Source: Blepharisma stoltei (Eukaryota > Ciliophora > Heterotrichea > Heterotrichida > Blepharismidae). From it: 64,000 bases of DNA. The stretch lies in NCBI GenBank assembly GCA_914767885.1, contig CAJZBQ010000056.1, positions 248,001-312,000 on the forward strand, in the 5' to 3' direction. A program made the translations under genes and the position numbers. The notes under the pieces are model-generated. The model made no database searches and was not told the DNA's origin. It saw only the letters and a program-made list of their open reading frames with translations. This document shows, one piece after another, positions 34,526-45,766 of this stretch. Numbering within the stretch: position 1 is the stretch's first letter; each line of letters starts with the position of its first letter.

Positions 34526-36952
34526 TTATACAATGTTGCTACGTCTCATGCAATTCATTCTTTTTAGTTTCTGTTTTCTATCTTGACTATTAGAAGATGA
34601 AAAAGAAGAATTTATTAAATTTGCAGTAAAAAATGGTAACCTCAATGCTTCATCAGCGGTAGGTCGACGAGTTGGGTCTTTTTGTACAAGTTTCAGAAGA
34701 GTTTCAATAGCTTGTGCGGTAATATTATTTCAGCTTGAGCCTGTGCATTCTATTGAACATTCCCTATTTTTTCGAATAATTTCGTTTACCATTTAATTAG
34801 CTATTTAAACGGCGTAAAGCCGTTGGCTGGCCTTATGGCCGGCCTACTTTTTTTTTCCATGACGTCGTCTATTTATGCATTAAACCATGATTCGCCGCTA
34901 TAAGAATCATATTCTTCGCAAGAATCGAGGCTCCTTGCTAATTGTAAGATTCCATATTGACGATGAAATAAAAGTTATAATTTCGTTTACCGATTTGCTA
35001 CTAAACGGTAGCCGCTGTGACAACATTGCATAAAATACTATGCCAGCACCAAAAATATCTGCTTTATGGCTTCAAGGTCTTTGGCTTAATACCTCAGGAG
35101 CGATATATCCAGGAGTTCCACAAGAATTTTCCATATTTTCTGTAGTTTTACATGCAATCCCAAAATCAATCAGTTTAAAATCTTCATCATTTTCGTTGGA
35201 CACTAGTATTATACTAATTTACTATGAATAGGTTGCAAATCAGTATATTATTAGGGTAAGCACAGAATATTTTTTAGAGGTCAGATGGCGTGGCTAATTA
35301 GTTGGTACACCAAATTTAAATTTGGCTAACCAAAATGCTCCTTAATGAGTGATTCTTCATAAAGATTAGATTAGATTAGATTTAAGATGTGTATTTATAG
35401 TCCCTACTTCCATGAGTGGCATTCCTCCGCGCTCCTTGGGGACCCGTGCTGGCACGAGCGAAAAGGATGGACTTCCATCACTGGTTCTCTGAGCCCAGGC
35501 TGAAACCCCTCGTTTCTCGGTAGTGGGTTGCCCTATTGAGTCGTCAGCCGACTGTCGCCGGGCACCACCATTTCCAACTCAGCCTTCCGCCCCGAATTAT
35601 GCCAGTCTTTGCCTCCGGGTTGGCCAGATCGCCCTCGTGAGAGGACCCTTTTAACTGGAGAGACTTGCGCCCTTGAGTTCTCTAGTCTAGCTTCGCCTCC
35701 CCTCTTTCCCGGGTCATCTTCAAGAAAGAAACTCAACCCCTTGCGGGATTCGGGGCTAAGCCACCAAGTAGCCTAGGCAGGTAATTCACCCTGCCTCTTT
35801 CGGACACCGAGTCCGGGCCTCGGCGCTACTGGCAAAAAAGATGCGAAAAACTGCTGCCCGGGTCAAGTCCCAAAATCAGCGGAAATTGGGCTGGGCCACT
35901 CGCGTCGAGGCAAACTCTCCCCTTGAGTAGCTCTCCGCATCCAAAAACCATGTCCGGTATACATAAGGACACCCGCCACGGAAGGACGGGTCGCTCGTCT
36001 CCGGCCATTTTATGTATATAGTGATTCTTCATAAAAATGTATAGATTATCTGCCTTGATATCTCTATGGATAACACCCTTTGAATTTAGATATGACAAAA
36101 TATTTAATAATTTTGACATTAATTTTACAGCAACTTTTTCTGAGTAAGGGCCTTTATTGCGGATTCTTTGGCAAAGATTGTCGCCTGCAAGATAATCAAA
36201 AACTAGATAGACATAGCCGTCAGATTCGTAGACTTTATGAAGCTTAGCTATACCTGGATGGTTTAGCTTTCTTAATATGGAGATTTCGTTTTTAATTATT
36301 TTTTTAGCTTCATTTTGATTAGAAAACTGAGATTTATTTATTGCTTTTATAGCAAATTCTTTGTTGGTGCTCTTGTCAATAGCCAAATAAACTAGAGAAA
36401 AAGTGCCATGGCCGATTTTTTTGATAAAATCAAAATCGTCTTCTATATCATTACAGATCCCAATTTTTGATAAATGGAAAAGCCATTGGTCTAAGTGGAC
36501 AGAAGAATCTGTATAAAAATCTTTATTAAGTTGTCCTTCGCTTAAATTAAATCCATACCTTTGGTTTTGGTCTGAAGATTCATAAAATGGCTTAACCGTT
36601 TTCCAGCATATGGAAATTTCATTTTTAAAAATCTAGTCTAATTCTTATTGAATCACGCTCAATTATATGGATTTTTTTTAAAATTAAGCACCCTATTGTC
36701 CTTAAAATTTAGTTTATTTCATCTTACTGAACGTGTATTTAAGTTTATTAATTCTAATTCGTTTTCCATATACATATATAATTTTTTTTTTGTAAGGAGA
36801 AATTTCTGACGCTTTAAAAATCCTCATTTAGTAACAACCCATAAATAATCAGTAAAGATTTCATTCTTTGCTTTTATAGTGCGTGCTGCTTGCGATTTTA
36901 CCCAAAATTTTTCTTTTGCGTTTCCCTCTGAAATATTGACTACAGAATTCAT
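34526..36952 (-). CDS. PH-domain protein kinase with two inserts and two homopolymer frameshifts
   Basis: Reads leftward from [11 protein letters not shown] at 36952. The N-terminal PH-like domain ([20 protein letters not shown] ... WLFHLSK) precedes a kinase domain: [54 protein letters not shown], then a shortened lobe ending [14 protein letters not shown]. Two single-base excesses (an eight-A run near 36680 and a five-T run near 36636 on the minus strand) break the PH region; correcting each by one base gives continuous sequence. An IES with a nested S1 element sits after [10 protein letters not shown] 201-bp insert sits after SKSVNEII. Ciliates have many such kinases; CDPK or CAMK-like affinity is uncertain. 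Confidence 0.78.
34791..34991. mobile_element. 201-bp insert with 15-bp target duplication
   Basis: Flanked by ATAATTTCGTTTACC at 34776-34790 and 34977-34991. It contains short GC palindromes (AAACGGCGTAAAGCCGTT, GGCTGGCCTTATGGCCGGCC) and a poly-T run. Removal plus one duplicate gives [12 protein letters not shown] in the kinase. TA lies in the duplicate. It has no TCTAA tail and no similarity to S1. Confidence 0.75.
35212..36043. other. IES carrying nested S1 retroelement (832 bp)
   Basis: TA at 35210-35211 and 36042-36043. The minus-strand join gives [22 protein letters not shown]. Without the S1 insert and one duplicate it would be about 160 bp. Confidence 0.8.
35364..36019 (-). mobile_element. 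SINE-like retroelement S1, copy c (inverted)
   Basis: 656 bp, about the same length as copy a and very similar along its length, on the reverse strand. Left edge has AGATTAGATTAGATTT (tail complement); right edge is the complement of the ATAAAATGGCCGG start. 16-bp duplication AGTGATTCTTCATAAA at 35348-35363 and 36020-36035. High similarity to copy a implies recent activity. Confidence 0.85.
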
Positions 36953-37826
36953 TTTAATAATTATGGTGGTAAATCTACATTTGGGTTTATTGCTTTGTAA
37001 ATTTATAATTTAAATCAAGCGGCTGTTACAAATATTGCTTGATTGCTTGAAATTTGACTAATTTAAGCTAATAATTTTTAATTATGAGAATGATGAAGGC
37101 TATTTAGTCACTTTGCATAGCTTCAATTATTTTTAGAGTTTTCAAAATTTAGTCATTCTGGAGGATTTATTTTTATAATTTAGCTTAAATTTTATAAATT
37201 TCTATATCACATTTAGTTAAATTTTTAAGCTGTCATAATTTATTCAAGTTCAAAGAAGATGAGATCCTTCAGTTAAAGGATATCTAATGCATTTAATATT
37301 AAATAGATAAAGAAATTTTATTATGCTCTCCAATTAATGGAGTATGACTATTGTGAAATCATAAAAGTTTTCTAATAAAAATATATAATTGGAATTCCAA
37401 AACTTCAAATTCGAAGCTTAAGCTCATCAATCTTAGCCATCGGTTTTTCATTCAGAAATTAAATTTAAAGATTTCATTTTTATTTTTGAATATTTTGCTT
37501 ATTCAAGATAAATTCCGAATGATAAAAATACATAATTTTAAATGGCAGCACTTAAGGGCTACCTCTCTTAATTGGATTCAATATGTTTCTTGAGGATCCT
37601 TAATCAAGAGATGTGATTTTCAAGAGTTTAGAGTCTGGACGGACTAGGCTAGCAGCTTGCACTATCTGCTAGAGTTACTTTTGAACAAAACTTGGATTAT
37701 TCTTTCTTTTAAATGTCTTATAATTAGATCTTCATAGATGTCTTAATGCAAGCTTTTTGCTTAAAAAATAATAATATAATTTAGCATTATAGAAAAAGTT
37801 TTCTTTTAGAAGAAATGCATAGTCTC
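36953..37826. other. Intergenic region
   Basis: AT-rich and without a coding frame, except for a somewhat GC-richer patch at about 37555-37690 that may be a fragment of a retroelement. No terminal repeats seen. Confidence 0.4.
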
Positions 37827-40140
37827 CTAAAGAAAACTGTATGAAAGAATTTTCCTCCTAAAAGAAGTAGCACAAATAAGCGGTATAAATGGATGCCATG
37901 AAACGTCTCTCACCAATTTTTTTTCGGGTGGGAGGACTCTAACAGTATCTTCAAGAATTCTGACAGTCTTTCCAGTTATAGAATCAAAAATATACACATT
38001 CCCTTCACAGCTTCCAGAATAAATAAACCGATTTCCTGTTGTAAATAAAGGTGAAAAATAGCATTTTATGCAGGTTTTTCTTACAGTGTGCCTTTTAAAA
38101 GTTAGCAAAGAAGAATGTTCGTCTTATTTTAACTTGCAGATGGGCGAGAGTTGTATTGGTTGCACATTTGTCAAGAATCAATAAGTGTTTATCTGATGAT
38201 TCGCCGGCGAGAATGCTCGTATACTACTTTTCTTCTTCTCTAAATCTGCCTAACGTCAGGGTAGCATGAGTGAGCAAAAGGAGGCACGACTCCTCATTTC
38301 CTTGATAGGACTCCAGTGTTGACTGGGAGGATTATGGATTTCTGAAGCACTGCTTTGGGTGCATTAGAGAAGTAGCTTGATCTGGGAAGAGCCCGGAGTC
38401 TGATGGGTGTTTGGCACCTTCCCTCAGCAGCTGCAGAAAAAGCTTAATACCTAGGAGTATGCTGCAACCCCTGGCATCATGGCGAAGTCCACCTTTGTGG
38501 CCCGAATGGCATTGCCATGCTGCTTCTTTCCAACAACAGGTACTGAGTCAAAACCTACCGGTACATAAGCACATGACCTGAATTTCGACTGGGTTCTCGC
38601 CAAATTCGCCTTTTATGAGATTGAGAAAATTGCATCAAGAGGTTAGGCCACCATTTTACGTATTTGATAAAGAAAAATCAAAATAAAATATTAGTTACTA
38701 TGCTTAAGTCAATTACTAGGTTGCCATCTGCCATAGCTACCTCCAAAACTGTCTGGAGCATTTGTGCCTCTTCTTCTAATCCGCAAAACTATGGCTTCCT
38801 TGACTTGTTTCATGAGGAGGACTCCAGTCTTGAAATTTGGGTTTCGAAAGCTCCTATATATATTCCCTACTTGGGTCTGCCTGACACCCTAAATTCTCAC
38901 TTTCTTCCGGCTGTGGTAGGTGCTACCCTTCTGGAAAATTCGATTACTAAGGTCAGAGCCCGAAAGAAAAAACCACTTGGCTTTAGGTTTCCTGACATAG
39001 TTATGATAATTTCACCAGGGGAAGCTAAACCTTATAATTAAAATATACAAGAGATGAATCTTCGGTCAAGGAGACAGAAAATTCGAACGTCGCTATATTT
39101 TAATCATCAAAAGAAGAATCAGCTGAGAGTCGTTTTCTATAGTTTCTCAAAGGATAGTCTTCCCATCTATAGTCAAAATATGTCTGATATCGGTGACTTC
39201 TTTTAAAATCTATATAGGCTTTTTGGCTTGTTATAGTTCTTATATCTCACAATTTAAGTGTTTGGTCTTTGCTGTTTGAAATTAAAGAAATCCCATTTGA
39301 GTGTGGAGCTACATGAGTTATCCCTTCTCTATGGCCAATTAGCACCCCATGCGCGGATCCATCAGAATTTAAACATCGCATATCTCATATTTTTATGCAG
39401 GATTCATCAGAGCCTGAAACTACTATATTTTCCTTCTCAGGGTCCAAAAAACAAATTGAATTCACGTCATCATCATGAGCTTTTTGCAGGTTAATAATAT
39501 TTTGCCTTTTTATTAAATCATAAAGTACTATAGACTTCCTATTTGTGCTGAAAATAACACTGCTTCCGTCTCCAGAGAATTTAACACTAAAAATTCCTGT
39601 ATCTGCATTGACCTCATCATAAGAAGAAATACTATCAAAATGCATATTATCGCTTGTAGCGTTATTTTCGACTGTGGCCAATCTAAGTTTGGGATCAACT
39701 GAACAAAGAATGATAAATTTTTCACAAGGACTTATATCCATATCTGTATATGCTCAAAAAGGGTCATCAGTCGTTAGAAACCTTTGAAGAGTCCAGTTAA
39801 AAGGATCCACTGTGTTAAAAATCTTAATTTGCCGCTTAGAAGTGCAGCAATAAATATTTCCGGTCGGTGAAAATTGCCCATTATAAGCTCAGCTATCAAA
39901 ATCAGCTTTTTCTGAAAAAAACTAAATATTTAATACAGTATTGGGGATGAGCTTATTGGAGCAAGAGGAATTCCAAGAGTAGATAAGTCCGTATTCCCTT
40001 TGAGAAATGAGATTTTGAATTGACCCATTTTCTAGATCTTGGGATTCAAGAAAGGTATCAGAAAAACATTTATCTTCAGGAATATCATCTGGTGATTGAA
40101 AAGGGGTGTTTATTGTATTTAAGGATAAAGGCCCATTCAT
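37827..40140 (-). CDS. DCAF11: DCAF11/WDR23-like WD40 protein, interrupted by a 1-kb insert
   Basis: Predicted substrate receptor of CUL4-DDB1 ubiquitin ligases. It reads leftward from MNGPLSLN. A 15-nt intron (39922-39936, GTATTAAATATTTAG) joins LIPNT to FFSEKADF. WD repeats include SGSDESCIKIWDMRC, GHREGITHVAPH and SNSKDQTLKLWDIR. The C-terminal repeat TFKRHTVRKTCIKCYFSP, FIYSGSCEGNVYIFD, VRDVSWHPF is characteristic of DCAF11. TGA is Trp at DSWAYN, PFWAYTD and LWDIR. A 1,003-bp insert separates SADSS from LLTFKRH, bounded by AAAGAAGAAT repeats. Its exact removal restores the DCAF11 sequence. No TA pair does. Confidence 0.88.
38117..39119. mobile_element. Composite retroelement-like insert bounded by a 10-bp direct repeat without TA
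   Basis: AAAGAAGAAT at 38107-38116 and 39110-39119. The insert has at least two units: an S2-family repeat (38690-39030, reverse) and a second GC-rich unit (about 38120-38665) whose minus-strand start ACGTAAAATGG recalls the TAAAATGG heads of S1-type elements. No open frame. In the MIC it breaks a conserved gene. Confidence 0.7.
38690..39030 (-). repeat. S2 dispersed repeat, copy in the DCAF11 insert
   Basis: On the minus strand it aligns by eye with 53163-53505: both have AGCTTCCCC/GATTTCCCC near the start, then CTGACCTTAG, TTCCAGAAGGGT, CACCTACC and CCAAATTTCAAG/CCAAACTTCAAG in the same order. A truncated third copy is at 25530-25650. Non-coding; probably a SINE or LINE 3' end. Confidence 0.68.
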
Positions 40141-40561
40141 TAAATATAATATTTAAGTAGTTAGAATGCTTTATTTACTTTTTATTAGGCTCGTGAAAGG
40201 CTAAATTTAGGTATTATTATATAAACTGATAGATATTAATTAAAGCAGTGAGTATATTAAAGGTATTTTAATCTCATTTAGCATATTTTTACAATAGTTA
40301 GACTTAACTAGAAAAAATGAAATATCATAAATTTATAAAATAAATCGGGATAACTATGTTTAGATAAAAGTCCTAGCATTAATATGTATAAATACTGATA
40401 ATGTTTTTTTAATATCTATTTAAAATTTTTATCTTCTAATTTTGACAATTCTTAAACAGATTAGCAAAGAATATAATTTATTATTAAAAAAATTTTAAGC
40501 TTCTTTGTCTTCAGAGCTGAACTCAAATATCCACAAATTTAAATTAAAATCTATGTTACAT
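40141..40561. other. AT-rich intergenic region
   Basis: Upstream of DCAF11 and downstream of the LRR-ankyrin gene, both leftward. Nothing else is recognised. Confidence 0.5.
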
Positions 40562-42502
40562 CTAAATTATAAGCAAAGAATCTTTGCGCGTTTCTTCTTC
40601 CATAAGAATCGACAAATTTACTGGCAATGACATCTGCAACGGATTTGTTTTTAGCAGCTTCGGGCCAATTAAAGACTGTACATGGCTTACTTTACTTTCA
40701 ATTCCCCTCATCTCTTCCCTTTCATACCCCGCTTCATTTCTTACCAGCTCCATATTTTGTTTATTTTTAATAATTTCTCTAAAAAGTTTCGAAGATTTCC
40801 TATTTTTTGTTTGCCCATACAAATGAATAGCATCAACTTTTAAAATCCCATCTTCCAGCTCTGATATAAGATTTTCTAATTCTTTACTATACCCTTCTTG
40901 ATAAAGTTTATATAAGCATTCATATCTTCTTCACAATGGAAACGTACAGTCTGCTGCTATTTCATAGTCGCCTTTTTCTTCATTTTCTGTGACCTCTGCG
41001 CTGATTTCTTCTTTTGAGTTCGCCATGACTTGCTTTTTCAGCTGTTCTTTTTCTGCTTGAGCAATAAACTTATAGACAGCTAGATCTCCTTTAGAAGTTT
41101 CTTTAGGGGTTTTTCCTTCTTTGTTTTTGATGTAGACTTCGCAGCCTCCTTCTATTAAAGCTTGGACAGCTTTAAAATGCCCAGAATGTGACGCTAAATG
41201 TAAAGGAGTCCATTCTTGAGATCCGCCGACTATATTTATGTCGAAAGGCTCTTTGTTTTCTTTTCGCAGCTTTGAATTTTGATTGATTGCTCAGAAAATA
41301 GCTGAAGAGTGTCCTCTTCTTGCGGCCATATGTAGAGCTGTTCAGTTTTCGTAATTGACTGCATTTACTTCAATTCCTGACTCAAGCAGCATGTCAGCGA
41401 TTAGTGTGCATTTTCTTTTATGCTTCCCAAAAACCCCCATCAGAATGTGCAATGGAGTGTTTCCATCACAATCCCTCGAATTTACATCAGCTCCTGCTTT
41501 TAACAACGCCCTTACCAGCCAAGCTTCAGCTTTATAAACAGCTAAATGCATAGGTGACCCAATATTCCCTCCACCTTCATTTACACTAATTCCTGACTCC
41601 AAAAGCAATTTCGACGCTCCAATTTTGTCAGATTTCAAAGCCAGGACAAGTGGTGAAAACCCTTCACTATCCAAAGTATTTATCTCAACGCCTGCATCAA
41701 TTAACCCCTGAATAACCCCGCAGTCTCCATTACTTGCTGCAATGTGTAATAAACTCCTATTCCTAGCATCCACTCTATTAATATCAAATTCATCCTGACT
41801 AAAATGCTTTAAAAAGTGAGCCAAATCGCATTCTTGGTGCTTTTTTTTAGCTAATTTTTGAAATAAACATCGTAAACTTCCAATCATTGCCTCACCAATA
41901 TGCCCTTTAAGAATCCTTGGCAAAGGCGGAAATGTGTATCGAAACCATTCCAGACTGAGCTCTGTAAGCTGTTCTAGCCTAGCCATAGATACAGGAAGGG
42001 CTGAATAGTCGTTCCCATGAAGATACAAAACTTGCAAATGCTTCAATTGGCCGATTTCTGTAGGAAGCGCCTTGATTTGGTTGTCAGAAATGACAAGGGA
42101 CTCCAGCTTTTTAAGATTTATGATTTCTTTTGGAAGGCAAAACAGTGAGTTGTTACTGAATGATAATGAAGTAAGAGATGTGAGCGAAAAAAGCTCAATT
42201 GGCAAGGTGCTGAGGTGGTTAGAGTCAAGCGTTAAGGTCTTGAGATATTGGAATGCTGAGATTTCTTCAGTGAGAATGTCAAGTTTGTTTCCTCTTAAAT
42301 CGAGGGATCTTAAATGTGTGAGATGGAAAATCGGGGATTTGTGGAGATTGGTGATTTCATTGCCACGCAAATCAAGGTGAAGGATTCGGTCCCAGCTGCC
42401 TTCGAAGAGTTCTTTATTTAAAGTGGAAAGTGAAGATTCTTTTAGAATTAGTTCGCCGGTTGGAGTTAGGAGAGTGCCTACATTTGAAAGAGGTTTTGAC
42501 AT
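40562..42502 (-). CDS. Leucine-rich repeat plus ankyrin repeat protein
   Basis: About 646 residues, one exon, no IES. The N-terminal half has at least six LRRs (LRSLDLRGNKLDILTEEI, LTSLSFSNNSLFCLPKEI, LQVLYLHGNDYSALPVS). The centre has six or more ankyrin repeats (RSLLHIAASNGDCGVIQGLI, SPMHLAVYKAEAWLVRALL, TPLHILMGVFG, TALHMAARRGHSSAIF, TPLHLASHSGHFKAVQALI). The C-terminus is helical and charged. TGA is Trp in NYENWTALH, IFWAIN, SQEWTPLH and LWRRYE. Protein-interaction scaffold; partner unknown. The lack of any IES in 1.9 kb contrasts with the 15-26 kb region. Confidence 0.9.
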
Positions 42503-43085
42503 AATTCAAATAAAAATTTAAAAATAATTCGGAGATTAATGACTTCTTTTAGGAGTGTTATAAAACAAAAGGTTTGGGATGCTTTTGGTTGATGAGAGCA
42601 ACAAAAATGCGCAGTGATACGTTTTATGTATGCAAATAATAATTGTCTATATTATTATAAATGCATGATTAATATATTTAAAAATATTATCATTCTGGCA
42701 AAAATCATTATTATTAAACACATTATGGATTTTTAGTAAAGACTAAACATTGGCAACACAGTCTTTAGCGTTATTCTTGGTAAAATTATTTATTATATTT
42801 TTGCAAGAAAAAAATTACAGCCATTTATAGAGAATATAAAAACTCACACTGGCTGCCGTTGTCCTAATTTATATAGTAATAAAAAAATGACCAGGAATAT
42901 TTTTTTTATAGTAAATAGATATATATCTCAAAAATCTCCAAGCTGAAATCAAATCAAAAGAAGCCGCTCAAGCCCCTGCCCAATCTTTCGGTGATAAACG
43001 TTTCTCTCATACTTATTTTCTCTCTTCCCCCAAAGAAAATAATAAGAATACTGCTAAAGATATTTATTTTCCTTACTCAGCTAAA
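42503..43085. other. Divergent intergenic region; possible 5' coding extension
   Basis: AT-rich until about 42925. From there to 43085 a frame continuous with the next gene is open and looks coding (NLQAEIKSKEAAQAP, KRFSHTYFLSSPKENN). An ATG at 42887 would reach it only if about 22 bp were removed, which is too short for an IES and is not a 15-nt intron. The true start is unresolved. Confidence 0.45.
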
Positions 43086-44425
43086 ATGGATTCTCTAGAT
43101 GAGGTGAAAGACCATATCAGATTTTCTATTTGCAAAATTCAAAGAAGTCTAAGACTATTTCACTCAAAACTGCAAAAAGCCCAAGGAAAGTTCCTTCACC
43201 GAATAACAGCTCGCCGTGGATGGTCCCTTGAGCCAGTCTATATTATAGGGACTTTTTCAAAGTTGCCATGGGAAGATCGCATCCCGATGACATATTCACT
43301 TTCAAAAAAAGACTTTTTCATTGAGCTGTGGCTTGCACCAGAGGTTGAATTTCTCCTCGTCAAAAAAGATTTTAAATTCCTTATTGACGATTTCCCTAAA
43401 AGGCTTAACAAATCAGGAATTTTGGTGAATTATATCCCGAGGCTCAACACACACCACACTGAAATCTACAGGCCGATTAAAAACAGCATGCCGAAATGCT
43501 CTGCATTTCGGTTCAAAAGCGGAGGATGCAGCATTGGGAAACATCCTGACTTTAATGAAGACGCTTATTTTATAACCCCTTCAGTAATTGGAGTCGCTGA
43601 CGGAGTAGGAGGCTGCTTATGCGATTTTGGGATTTCTAGCGCGGATTTTGCGAGTGAATTGATGAGTTATTGCAAAGAATACGCTCAAAATATTGATTTA
43701 AATGATTTAAATATATCAGAAAAAGCTTTTAATGCCAGAAAATTATGCAAAGAAATAGTCAGTAAAGCGTATTCGCAGGTCATGAGCGGAGGCAGCACAA
43801 CTTATCTTTTGGCGTCAATTTTTGGAAGAAAGCTCCATATTTCAAATCTAGGGGACAGTGGGTTGATGATAATAAGGTTCACTAATAATAAGGGCAAAAT
43901 CTTGTTTCAAACGTCTGCAAAGCAGCATTCGTTTAACACCCCGTTCCAGCTGTCTAGGAAATTTTCAGCAAAACAGATGAAGTGGGAGCAAGACCAGAAA
44001 AAAGCAAAAAATGGAATTAGTGATCATATTAATGAGCTGAAGGGATTTTAAACATATTTTTGACTGAAATTGATAAAGAGGGTGTTTTAGGGTAAAAGAA
44101 AAAAAAAATTAATGATGCAGATGATTATATGATCAGTGTAGAAATTGGAGATATCGTTATTATGGGCTCTGATGGAGTATGGGATAACTTGTATAGTGAA
44201 GAAATTTTGAGTGAAGTAGAAAGATGCTATAATACAGGGGAAATTAACCCAGAAGAAGTTGCAAACAATATTGCGAATTTGGCAAAGATGAAGTCAATTG
44301 GAGGGTCGAGCACTCCTTTTGGGGATGAAGTTAAGAGGAAAATGGGACAAGAATGGAATGGCGGAAAGAAAGATGACATAACAGTTGTTTTGTCATTAGT
44401 GCTGCCTGGAGATGATATAAATTAA
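43086..44425 (+). CDS. PTC7-like PP2C phosphatase with N-terminal glycogen-binding-like domain
   Basis: The first ATG in frame is 43086, but coding probably begins further upstream. Residues about 45-115 (VYIIGTFSKLPWEDRIPM, FFIELWLAPEVEFLLVKKDF, FLIDDFPKRL) resemble the CBM48/CBM20-type beta-sandwich of AMPK-beta. The phosphatase half has PTC7 motifs: DFNEDAYF, GVADGVGG, GGSTTYLLAS, ISNLGDSGLMIIR, HSFNTPFQLS, IVIMGSDGVWDNLYSE, KDDITVVLSLV. A segment at about 44048-44112 breaks the frame after INELKG. It is AT-rich and probably an IES, but no TA pair gives a clean join; a poly-A length error is possible. Role: dephosphorylation linked to carbohydrate binding is inference. Confidence 0.8.
44048..44112. 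other. Probable IES in the PTC7-like gene, edges unresolved
   Basis: The frame stops at TAA after ELKGF and resumes at INDADDYMISVEIGD. The segment ends in a ten-A run. TA pairs tried create TAA at the join, so either the A-run length is wrong or the boundary is not TA. Confidence 0.45.
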
Positions 44426-44449
44426 TGCTTATATTAAAATCAATTAATA

Positions 44450-45755
44450 ATGAGAATTCTCAAAGGAAAATCCAAAAAGCAAATCCTTAATCCCCATCCC
44501 ATTTAAGAGCTATCAAAATTTTTTCGCTTCCTCTAAAAGTTCCCTTTTTGTAAAGCTTTTGATTTAAAAATCCCATTTGCAAATATGCGTAAAGAAAAGT
44601 CTCATGTAATTTATAAAATTTATAATAAATGGTGCGAAATTTGCTTAAATTTAAATAGAATAGCTTGAAATCTTATTATCATAATCAAAAGCTTGACTTA
44701 TTTAAAAACATTTTACTCCTCTTAAAGTGTTTATAATTTTTTCCAAAAATAGATTTGATTACTTTAAGCTGGGCGAAGTTAGTATCCCTCAAGTTTTACA
44801 AAGAATCGAAGCTTTAGATGCCAAAACCAAACGAATTGCCCACCTCCTTGGCTACCGTAGCAACGAAATATCAAAAACTTTCCGACAAATGTTAACAATG
44901 TGCAACTCTGTATCTATCATTTTTTTACAATTTGATTTATTACACGCAGCTCTCTATATCCTTTTAAAAGCAGCTGAAACTGACGTCTGTATGTTTTTTG
45001 AAGGCAACTCATCAGATAGAATTTGACATGGCAGAGTCCTCGTCTATTGCAATCTTGGCTATTTTTTACATAGAATTGATGACTACACAGGCAGTTTAAA
45101 ATTCCTTTATGATGCAGAAAGCCTTATCCTTGAAATTAAAGATATGAAAAGAAGGGCAACAGCCCTCAATACAGGCGATATAATGCTTGCCCATGCTTCT
45201 ATAGCTTTTTTAGTGTTATGCAGAATTGAGAGATTTAAAGAAGCTGAGCAGTATCTGGAAATCCTTACAACACAATTTAATTCTATAATAAAAGGAAGAA
45301 GAAGCAAAATAAATAGCACTGGGCTGTCGAACTTGTATTGCCTTATACATCTGTCGATTGAACTTTTTAGGGTCATGAAAGGAGTTGATATGGAGGAAGC
45401 AATTTCGAGCTGTAAAGCAGCATTAGAAAACGTGAAAAATGAAAAAACAGCTGCGATGACGCTACTAGAGCGATTTTCACAGTCAAAAGAATACAATGAA
45501 GGGCTTGATATTTTACTATCTGATGAATTTCAGAGTGTTATGTTCATAACAGCCTTTTTCCCCTTCATAGGCACTTCTACTCCTATAATTAACTTCACCG
45601 AGCTTTGTCAAGCCCAAGAACGAGCCCGATTCAGTCCTATCACAAAAGCAGACATCCCAAGCATGATTGCTCCAAATCTTAGCCCTAGCGATATTCCTGA
45701 TAACTATTCTTTGATAATGAAAACTGCGCTAGCCTCTGTAAAAGGTCATAATTAG
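44450..45755 (+). CDS. TPR-like helical protein
   Basis: Starts at ATG 44450, 24 bp after the previous stop. Pieces 44450-44489 and 44734-45755. The MITE-remnant removal gives KKQILIIFSKNRFDY. The rest is all-helical with TPR-like spacing (FLHRIDDYTGSLKFLYDAES, ERFKEAEQYLEILTTQFNS, EEAISSCKAALENVK). The C-terminus is Pro/Ser-containing (SPITKADIPSMIAPNLS). TGA is Trp in DRIWHGRV. A scaffold or adaptor role is likely; no specific orthologue recognised. Confidence 0.75.
44490..44733. mobile_element. Decayed MITE-like IES (244 bp)
   Basis: TA at 44488-44489 and 44732-44733. Arms are worn (TCCCCATCCCATTTAAG at left, ACTCCTCTTAAAGTG at right), but the core TTATAAAATTTATAATAAAT, then AAATAGAATAGCTTGAAATC matches the GTGAG-family core. 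Excision gives CTT ATA ATT in frame. Confidence 0.75.
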
Positions 45756-45766
45756 CATTAATTACA

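Noticed and set aside
38664-39041. Plus-strand 125-codon frame beside the DCAF11 insert
   Set aside because: It lies over the reverse S2 copy and is open by chance; no homologous frame exists in the 53163 copy.
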